Positions 58,302-64,000 of a stretch of 64,000 nt of DNA are shown piece by piece. The stretch spans positions 116,051-180,050 of the forward strand of contig JACRJO010000015.1 of assembly GCA_016219985.1 (NCBI GenBank), in the 5' to 3' direction. Position numbers and translations under genes: made by a program. Below the pieces are notes generated by a model. The model had not been told where the DNA came from and ran no database searches. It worked only from the letters and a program-made list of their open reading frames with translations. Source of the stretch: Sphingobacteriales bacterium (GTDB lineage Bacteria > Bacteroidota > Bacteroidia > Chitinophagales > Chitinophagaceae). Numbering within the stretch: position 1 is the first letter of the stretch; the number at the start of each line of letters is the position of its first letter.

Positions 58302-60667
58302 TGTTACAATGGTATAAAAAACACCGCCAATTTTTGGTTGATGAAAGCACTGCGCTTACAAACGACCCCAATAAAAATTATAAAGAGATTTATCAGTGCA
58401 GAAGCAATCTGTTTGTTTCTCATGGAAACATAATTGTAAGGTTAAATGAAATTCAAAAATTTCCTATACTTATTGTTTATACGGAGGCCACTCCTTACAG
58501 GCTGCCTGCTATTTTTCCTCTAAATAAAACTCTTACTAATGAACAGGTTGATGAAATAGCTGCTTTATCTTTTTCTGAAGCACATTCAAAAATATTAGAG
58601 CATGTAAAATTCTATTATCAGCTTCGTCATCAAAATAGTTCGGGAGAACTTTGCACTTTAGAACGGGACAGTTTAGATGATGGAAGTAGTATATATAGCA
58701 TTACAGACATACTGCAACGGACTAGAGATTGGTATGCAGCTCATACAACAGGAAATTTCCCGCCAGATAGCGAAGAAGTAGATTTTTGCTCGCATTTTAA
58801 CTTAATTAATAAGGAAATAAAGTTTTTTTATCCTGAACATTTTTTAAATGCACAATTCACAGAGGGGGATTGTTATGCAACCATCTACAACTTTCAACCT
58901 GCAGGTAGATATGTGCCACACGACAAGTATTTATATCTGGGTGCTTTTCTTGACGGTATTGGCAAAAGTGGTCTTTATGAACAGGTCAATATTAATCTGG
59001 AACGTCATTTTCATCATGAAACTATTAAAGATTCCATTAGCCTGTATGCCAATCCTGCAATTGTAAACACCTTAATAAAAGACAAAAAATTACTAAAAGC
59101 TCAATGGTTTCAGGTAGATAAAGAACCTAATCCATTTCTTACATTCAAAGAGTTAATAACAATTATTGGAAATGATGATTATGATATTGGTGTAAAAAGG
59201 ATTATTTCAAGATGCAGGGAAGTAATTGAACCGCTGCCAGGTTCATTTATGGTTGCAATACGTTTTCCCAATAGAAAGGGCAAAAACGAATTTCAGTTAT
59301 TTAAAATTTTGAAATCGGCAAACCCTCCTGAAATAATTATTCAAACAGATGCCGATCAAAAAATAATTAGCAGGTTGAGCCAATATGAAAAAGTTGAAGC
59401 TATTGAAGGAGAAAAACTAACTGAAGAAACCTATCATCAACGCAACAGTAAAAGAGCTGATTATAATATTCTTAAAGATGCAACAGTAAACATATTTGGA
59501 GTTGGCGCTATTGGAAGTGAGATTGCTGATTGCATGGCAAAAGCAGGTACAGGCAACATAGTTCTTTTTGATAACCAGGTTATGAAAGCTCATAATCCTG
59601 TACGACATTTAGGAAATTTAGAGCAAATCGGAGAAGGTAAAGTTTATGCAGTTGGTGAAATTTTGCTTAGACATAATCCTTTTATCCATATTTGGCCTGT
59701 ACCCTTAAATCTTTATGATTTTGAAATAAGCCAAAATTATTTTTTAGATAATTCCATAACAATTTCATCAGTAGCAGATGACAATGTTGAGGCATTTATT
59801 AACCAGCAATTAGTAATTGCAAATAAAACCGCTTTTTATGTCCGGGCATTGAGAGGAGGAAAAGCAGCAAGAATATTCCGTGTTATACCAGGGAAAGACG
59901 CCTGTTTTCATTGCTTGGAGCTTTACAGGATTGATAAGAAAGAGTTTGTTGAAATTCCTGACGACCCAGCTTTTCCGGTATTAAAGAACGAGTGTAATAA
60001 CCCAATCAGGCCAGCAAGTGCTGCTGATTTAAAATTTATATCCTCAATTTCAGCAAGAATACTAATTGACCATTTGCAAGAAGGAGAATCAGAATTTAAT
60101 CATTGGATTTGGGCTTCTGAAGTAATTGAAAAAACACCCCTTCAAATCCCTTATCACTTCAATCGTCAGCATATTAAGCCTCATCCTGATTGTTATTACT
60201 GCAATCACGATAAGCAGGTTTCGGTAACTGTTTCTAAAAGCCTTATTGATTTTATGCAAGACTTAATAAGCCAAAGCTCTAAGATTGAAACTGGCGGCGT
60301 GCTTGCAGGACATTTAGATGAGCATGGTAATGTAGTCATAACTCATGTATCGGGGCCTGGCCCAAACGCGGTTAAGTTGGCGACAAAATTTGAAAAAGAC
60401 GTGGTATTTTGTCAGAAATTCCTTGATGACATATATCTTCAGTCAAATAAAAAAACCGTTTATATTGGGGAATGGCATTCTCACCCTTCTGAAAACAATC
60501 AGCCGAGTGGAACTGATATAAAAAGCCTGTCAGATATAGCTTTGCAGAAGGAATATCTCACCGAAACTCCTGCGATGATAATATTTTCAAATACAGGTGT
60601 GCCGTCATGCACTATGCACCCTGCGGGGAAAAGATTTTATTTTACAAAACTAAACGTTGAATTGTAA
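58301..60667 (+). CDS. E2-E1-JAB fusion (ubiquitin-conjugation-like enzyme)
   Basis: A 788-aa three-domain protein. The E2-like domain (about 1-160) has candidate active-site Cys117 in GELCTLERDSLD. The E1/ThiF domain has the nucleotide loop GVGAIGSE (about 400) and candidate catalytic or zinc cysteines in CFHCLELY, ECNNPIRP and CYYCNHD. The JAB domain has Glu in ETGGVLAGH (about 664) and WHSHPS...SGTD (about 724-735), a complete JAMM metal site. It could activate, transfer and remove a C-terminal glycine tag. The stop-start overlap with the MBL gene and the 11-bp gap to the TM gene make a three-gene operon. Confidence 0.9.
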   Translation: MLQWYKKHRQFLVDESTALTNDPNKNYKEIYQCRSNLFVSHGNIIVRLNEIQKFPILIVYTEATPYRLPAIFPLNKTLTNEQVDEIAALSFSEAHSKILEHVKFYYQLRHQNSSGELCTLERDSLDDGSSIYSITDILQRTRDWYAAHTTGNFPPDSEEVDFCSHFNLINKEIKFFYPEHFLNAQFTEGDCYATIYNFQPAGRYVPHDKYLYLGAFLDGIGKSGLYEQVNINLERHFHHETIKDSISLYANPAIVNTLIKDKKLLKAQWFQVDKEPNPFLTFKELITIIGNDDYDIGVKRIISRCREVIEPLPGSFMVAIRFPNRKGKNEFQLFKILKSANPPEIIIQTDADQKIISRLSQYEKVEAIEGEKLTEETYHQRNSKRADYNILKDATVNIFGVGAIGSEIADCMAKAGTGNIVLFDNQVMKAHNPVRHLGNLEQIGEGKVYAVGEILLRHNPFIHIWPVPLNLYDFEISQNYFLDNSITISSVADDNVEAFINQQLVIANKTAFYVRALRGGKAARIFRVIPGKDACFHCLELYRIDKKEFVEIPDDPAFPVLKNECNNPIRPASAADLKFISSISARILIDHLQEGESEFNHWIWASEVIEKTPLQIPYHFNRQHIKPHPDCYYCNHDKQVSVTVSKSLIDFMQDLISQSSKIETGGVLAGHLDEHGNVVITHVSGPGPNAVKLATKFEKDVVFCQKFLDDIYLQSNKKTVYIGEWHSHPSENNQPSGTDIKSLSDIALQKEYLTETPAMIIFSNTGVPSCTMHPAGKRFYFTKLNVEL

Positions 60668-60678
60668 AGGAATACATT

Positions 60679-61371
60679 ATGAAAGTTGATACATATTACT
60701 ATAAGGCAAGGCTTTTCCCAACCGTTATTACCTCAATTCCACTTTTTGTGTTTGTAATTCAGGTGCTTAAACCCTTATATGGAGAAAGCCTGAAAAAGAT
60801 ATTTGATATTTTACCAATGCTGACCAGTTTGGGTATTTACGCTGGTTTAGTTTTTCTTTCCGTACAAATAAACAGATTTGTGTCAAAGGAAATATTTCAA
60901 CGCTTCTTTTTTAAAGAAGACATTAACATGCCCACTACAAACTATCTACTGTGGAGCAATGAATTTTTTGCGATAGATACTAAAAAAGCCATCCGGGAAA
61001 AAATTTTTTCTTCATTTAATATCACTTTACTCAGCCCGACAGAGGAACAGCATGAGGATTTAAGAGCCAGAAATTTGATTGTTCATGCTGTATCACAAAT
61101 CAAAAATAAATTGAGAGATAATAGGGTCCTTTTTCAGCACAATATTGAGTATGGGTTTATAAGAAACCTTTTGGGCGGTTCTTTAATTGCAATTTTCTTT
61201 TCAATCGCTATTTTAGTTTTTGCCCTTATTCAATCAGATTTGATATTAAGGAACACGGGAATTATACTTTTAATAGTTTATCTTTTGCCTATTGCGTTTT
61301 GTGGAGTTTTAATTTCCAGGTATGGTAAATACTATGCAAAGGTTTTATACGAGCAATTTATGACCTTATAA
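60679..61371 (+). CDS. Four-TM protein, candidate membrane effector of the ubiquitin-like operon
   Basis: A 230-aa protein: two TM helices near the N-terminus (about 12-60), a cytoplasmic middle (about 70-165), then two more (about 170-215). It has no transporter signature. Membrane proteins at this position in defence operons are often pore-forming effectors; inference. Unrecognised family. Confidence 0.7.
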   Translation: MKVDTYYYKARLFPTVITSIPLFVFVIQVLKPLYGESLKKIFDILPMLTSLGIYAGLVFLSVQINRFVSKEIFQRFFFKEDINMPTTNYLLWSNEFFAIDTKKAIREKIFSSFNITLLSPTEEQHEDLRARNLIVHAVSQIKNKLRDNRVLFQHNIEYGFIRNLLGGSLIAIFFSIAILVFALIQSDLILRNTGIILLIVYLLPIAFCGVLISRYGKYYAKVLYEQFMTL

Positions 61372-61480
61372 AATTGTCGAACTTTTGATTTCCATTTGTT
61401 CAATGCTATTGTCACCCAAAGTCCCCCAATGTCTTCAAATCTTCCAAAATCTGGTTCGACGTTAGGAGGCCTGGGGCTAC

Positions 61481-61514
61481 AAAGCCCTCCTGTCAAAGCC
61501 GGAGGGCTTTCTTG
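61481..61514 (+). terminator. Terminator at the right end of the element
   Basis: AAAGCCCTCC (61481-61490) and GGAGGGCTTT (61501-61510) form a perfect 10-bp stem with a 10-nt loop, followed by CTTGTT. It ends the plus-strand ubiquitin-like operon and may also serve gldA from the other side. The region 61372-61480 has no gene. Confidence 0.7.
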
Positions 61515-61590
61515 TTCAATCCCTGGTGCGGGCTAAATTTGAAATACAGGTTCAATTTCCTGCATCGGACCAAATTCCCCATTCAGCCGG
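61513..61590. other. Candidate attR: two degenerate copies of the tRNA-Arg 3' half
   Basis: Copy R1 (61513-61535): GTTCAATCCCTGGTGCGGG then CTA, aligning with the T-arm and acceptor end. Copy R2 (61538-61590): ATACAGGTTCAATTTCCTG, then CGGACCA and TTCAGCCGG, aligning with the tRNA and continuing into the following hairpin arm (TTCAGCGG). R2 ends 12 bp before the gldA stop. Aligned by eye; moderate certainty. Confidence 0.45.
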
Positions 61591-61602
61591 TAATAGATTT
61601 TT

Positions 61603-62508
61603 TTACTTAGTCAGGCTTTTAAAAACATCTTCCAGGCTTTGACCGCCGGTTTGTATCGACAGGATATTAAGATTTTTATCAAGAGCAAGTTGCAAAATAT
61701 GTTTTTTTACCGCCCCGGCATCCGAACAATGAATGCTGTATACTCTGTTTTGACTAAAGCTTATTCCTGTCACACCCGCTATATTTTTTAAAAGCTCCCC
61801 GGGTACATCCTCTTTGAATTCCACTTTGATCAATTGATCTTTATCCGTTTGCTGCTGCAGATGACTTAATTTATCATCCGCCACCAGCTGCCCTTTGTTA
61901 ATAATAATCACCCGGTCGCAGATAGCTTCTACCTCCTGCAGGATATGCGAGGAAAACAGGACCGTTTTATCCTTTCCCTGCCTTTTGATCACATCCCGGA
62001 TCTCAAGGATCTGGTTGGGGTCGAGCCCGGAAGTGGGTTCGTCCAGGATCAGCACTTCTGGATCATGGATCAGTGCGGCCGCCAGTCCCACCCGTTGTTT
62101 ATAGCCCTTGGAAAGCTGGCCGATCTTTTTCCTCGCCTCCGGGGTCAGTCCAACGGTCTCTATCACTTTCTCAACGGCCGCCTTTTTATCCGCCAACTGG
62201 TGCAGGCCGGCGATAAAGGACAGGTACTCCCGCACATACATATCATAATAAAGGGCGTTGAGCTCGGGCAGGTAGCCGATCTTTTTCTTCGTTTCGAGGG
62301 GCGATTCGGCCACATTGATCCCGCATACCCAGGCTTCCCCGCCGCTGGGTTGCAGGTAGCCGGTAATAATCTTCATGGTGGTGGACTTGCCGGCGCCATT
62401 CGGACCCAGGAATCCTACAATCTCCCCTTTGTCCGCTTTGAACGATAGTTGGCTCACCGCTTTTTGCTCCCCGTATTCTTTGAGCAGGTTTTTGACTTGG
62501 ATGGACAT
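61603..62508 (-). CDS. gldA: Gliding-motility ABC transporter ATP-binding protein
   Basis: A 301-aa ATPase: Walker A GPNGAGKST, signature LSKGYKQRVGLAAAL, Walker B VLILDEPTSGLDPNQ, followed by FSSHILQEVEAICDRVI. MSIQVKNLLKEYGEQKAVSQ and GYLPELNALYYDMYVREYLS are typical of GldA. It is a chromosomal core gene and marks the host side of the right junction. The C-terminal part matches the GldA accessory domain in length. Confidence 0.9.
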   Translation of the reverse strand: MSIQVKNLLKEYGEQKAVSQLSFKADKGEIVGFLGPNGAGKSTTMKIITGYLQPSGGEAWVCGINVAESPLETKKKIGYLPELNALYYDMYVREYLSFIAGLHQLADKKAAVEKVIETVGLTPEARKKIGQLSKGYKQRVGLAAALIHDPEVLILDEPTSGLDPNQILEIRDVIKRQGKDKTVLFSSHILQEVEAICDRVIIINKGQLVADDKLSHLQQQTDKDQLIKVEFKEDVPGELLKNIAGVTGISFSQNRVYSIHCSDAGAVKKHILQLALDKNLNILSIQTGGQSLEDVFKSLTK

Positions 62509-62512
62509 GTTG

Positions 62513-62520
62513 CAAACCTA
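62513..62520 (-). promoter_or_regulatory. -7 box (TAGGTTTG) just ahead of gldA
   Basis: On the minus strand TAGGTTTG ends 4 bp before the ATG at 62508-62506. If used, the transcript would be leaderless or nearly so. Confidence 0.45.
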
Positions 62521-62577
62521 CATAAAATTGACATTGCTTAATTTGCAGGAGTACCGGATCATTAAATAAACCTGTAA

Positions 62578-63858
62578 ATGACCATTCTGCTGATTTTGAT
62601 ATTTTGCCTCGGCTACCTCGTTATTGCTTTTGAGCATTCATTCAAGATCAATAAGGCGGCCACGGCCCTCCTGACGGCAACCCTTACCTGGTCTGTTTAT
62701 GCGCTGGGCTCTTCCGATAAAATGCAGGTAACAAATAACCTTACGGGGCATCTCGGGGACATTTCCGGTATCCTTTTCTTCCTCCTGGGGGCCATGGTGA
62801 TCGTTGAGCTCATTGATGCGCATGACGGGTTTGACCTGATTACCCGCCGGATCCAGACTTCCAATAAGAAAAAACTCGTCTGGTTAGTGGCCATTATCAG
62901 CTTTTTCCTCTCTGCAGTATTAGATAACCTGACCACCACGATCGTACTGATTTCCCTGTTACGGAAACTGATTGCCGACAGGCGGGAGCGGCTGATCTAT
63001 GCGGGCCTGGTCATCATTGCTGCCAATGCCGGCGGGGCCTGGTCTCCTATCGGGGATGTTACCACCACCATGCTTTGGATCGGCGGGCAGATCACCGCAG
63101 TTAATATTATCGCGAAAGTATTGCTTCCCAGCCTGGTCAGTTTACTGGTGCCGGTTTTAATAATCAGCCGGCAACTAAGAGGGAATGTCAGCCAGCGGCC
63201 TGAAGTACTTCAGAATAAAAACTATACCCATAGCAGCAGGGAGCGCAACCTCGTATTCTGGCTGGGGGTGGGTTGCCTTTTACTGGTGCCGGTATTCAAA
63301 ACAGTTACCCATTTACCTCCCTATATGGGCATTCTTTTCGGATTGGGGATCATGTGGGTTTGTACGGAGATGATTCATAGTAAAAAAGATGAACGGGATA
63401 AAGGGGTTTTATCCGTAAACCGGGCATTACAACGAATTGATACACCCAGTATCCTTTTCTTCCTCGGCATCCTCCTGTGCATTGCGGTCCTCGAATCCAC
63501 CCATGTGCTGCATGACCTCGCCGGCTGGCTCGACCGGACCATTGGCAATATCTCGGCTATTTCCATTACCATCGGGCTCCTCTCAGCCATTGTAGATAAT
63601 GTACCGCTGGTAGCAGGAGCGCAGGGTATGTATTCGCTGGAACAGTTTCCGGCAGATCATTATTACTGGGAATTCCTGGCCTATTGTGCCGGAACCGGCG
63701 GCAGTATCCTGATCATTGGCTCCGCGGCTGGTGTGGCTGCGATGGGACTGGAGAAAATCGATTTCTTCTGGTATGTGAAAAAGATCGGCTGGGTGGCCTT
63801 GCTGGGATATCTCGCCGGGGCAGCAGTGTTTATCGGGCAGCAGTTTTTGTTGAATTAG
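62578..63858 (+). CDS. nhaD: NhaD-type Na+/H+ antiporter
   Basis: A 426-aa inner-membrane protein with about 12 TM segments. AVLDNLTTTIVLISLLRKL and GGAWSPIGDVTTTMLWIGG are the paired NhaD/ArsB-type (IT superfamily) motifs, and the second half repeats AIVDNVPLVAGAQGMY. It exchanges sodium (or lithium) for protons. It is divergent from gldA and core in composition. Confidence 0.92.
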   Translation: MTILLILIFCLGYLVIAFEHSFKINKAATALLTATLTWSVYALGSSDKMQVTNNLTGHLGDISGILFFLLGAMVIVELIDAHDGFDLITRRIQTSNKKKLVWLVAIISFFLSAVLDNLTTTIVLISLLRKLIADRRERLIYAGLVIIAANAGGAWSPIGDVTTTMLWIGGQITAVNIIAKVLLPSLVSLLVPVLIISRQLRGNVSQRPEVLQNKNYTHSSRERNLVFWLGVGCLLLVPVFKTVTHLPPYMGILFGLGIMWVCTEMIHSKKDERDKGVLSVNRALQRIDTPSILFFLGILLCIAVLESTHVLHDLAGWLDRTIGNISAISITIGLLSAIVDNVPLVAGAQGMYSLEQFPADHYYWEFLAYCAGTGGSILIIGSAAGVAAMGLEKIDFFWYVKKIGWVALLGYLAGAAVFIGQQFLLN

Positions 63859-63897
63859 CGGGGTTGGGGCCCGCAAGTGGCTGGTTCCAGTTGCGGA

Positions 63898-63935
63898 AAC
63901 GAGCTGCGAGTTATGAGTTACGAGCTACGAGACCT
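63898..63935. repeat. Short GAG(C/T)TACGAG-type repeats after nhaD
   Basis: Iterations of the kind GAGCTGCGAG, GAGTTACGAG and CTACGAG occur within 40 bp, with an inverted echo at about 63960-63980 (CTCGAAGCTCGCTGCTCG). No gene is seen from 63859 to 64000. It resembles dispersed palindromic intergenic repeats. Confidence 0.5.
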
Positions 63936-64000
63936 GTAGTTCGTCATCTGTCTTTAAGTCTCGAAGCTCGCTGCTCGTCGCTTTTTCAAAGTCCTTCAAA

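Larger units (their letters stand above)
16161..61590. mobile_element. About 45-kb integrated element in tRNA-Arg(CCT)
   Basis: The element begins inside tRNA-Arg with a large serine recombinase and ends just before gldA, where degenerate copies of the tRNA 3' half are found. Its DNA is visibly AT-richer than the flanks, especially at 18-36 kb and 56-61 kb. Cargo includes a type III R-M operon, a transporter/enzyme cassette, a ubiquitin-like operon, and a 20-kb plus-strand module with lytic enzymes. No relaxase, coupling ATPase, VirB4, terminase, portal or tail gene is seen, so it is neither a recognisable ICE nor a tailed prophage. The exact ends are inferred. Confidence 0.75.

Noticed and set aside
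16158..61371. Conventional ICE or conjugative transposon
   Set aside because: I looked for relaxase, TraG/VirD4, VirB4, TraK/M/N-type genes and found none; transfer genes would have to be unrecognisable.
57210..61371. Type II CBASS
   Set aside because: There is no CD-NTase; the first gene is a metallo-beta-lactamase-fold protein, and E2, E1 and JAB are on one chain.
61380..61389. Att core from AACTTTTGAT, shared exactly with the tRNA at 16161-16170
   Set aside because: The 10-bp match is not followed by tRNA-like sequence, apart from an equally spaced ACCCAAAG 34 bp on; the T-arm copies at 61513-61590 fit better. It remains a weaker alternative.

Overview
The window is a chromosomal segment of a Bacteroidota bacterium, most likely of the Chitinophagaceae type. 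Supporting signs are a GldA gliding-motility ATPase, -7 boxes of the TAnnTTTG type ahead of several genes, few Shine-Dalgarno sequences, and a tRNA gene without an encoded CCA. The two ends (about 1-16120 and 61600-64000) are ordinary, relatively GC-rich housekeeping DNA. Between them lies an integrated element of about 45 kb that is visibly AT-richer. It starts inside a tRNA-Arg(CCT) gene and carries its own large serine recombinase.

Left flank: a TetR-controlled RND efflux operon (minus strand); a plus-strand run of DUF502 membrane protein, zinc-dependent phospholipase C/S1-P1-like protein, SerC, DUF1015 protein, TPR protein and long-chain acyl-CoA ligase; then a minus-strand stress operon of ECF sigma factor, one-TM protein and Spy/CpxP-like protein. 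A 53-bp tandem repeat leads up to the tRNA.

Element, left arm (16.2-35.1 kb, all minus strand): serine recombinase; two small unknown proteins; a cassette of O-methyltransferase fused to a membrane domain, PLP fold-type-II enzyme, nucleoside-phosphorylase-like protein, a 469-aa orphan and an SsuABC/TauABC-like importer. Upstream comes a type III restriction-modification operon (XRE controller, mod, res). A DUF262 protein, an AAA ATPase and a protein with a colicin-E3-like C-terminus sit between mod and res, and a PD-(D/E)xK-like protein follows res.

Element, centre (35.3-55.6 kb, all plus strand): an XRE-ImmA/IrrE regulator, two HTH adaptor paralogues and a HEPN-like protein. Then come about two dozen tightly packed genes with no relaxase, coupling protein, VirB4, terminase, portal or tail gene. 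They include a transglutaminase-like protein, an LEA-like protein, beta-rich candidate structural proteins, annexin-like repeats, a peptidoglycan-binding protein, an amidase, an L,D-transpeptidase-like protein, tiny membrane proteins, a 1727-aa RadC/JAB-methyltransferase-helicase polyvalent protein and a RecA-like ATPase. My reading, as inference, is an undescribed tailless-phage-like or particle-forming module. A glycine-rich motif of the form NG(L/M/F/I)xG(L/I/F), with looser variants, recurs across several of its otherwise unrelated proteins.

Element, right arm (55.6-61.4 kb): an LRAT-like membrane protein, a small unknown protein, a Crp-like regulator, and a plus-strand operon of metallo-beta-lactamase-fold protein, E2-E1-JAB fusion and four-TM protein. 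This is a ubiquitin-conjugation-like candidate defence system. The metallo-beta-lactamase-fold protein ends in a flexible tail with a terminal glycine, a plausible conjugation substrate. The right junction carries two degenerate copies of the tRNA 3' half, just before gldA. A nhaD-type antiporter gene closes the window.
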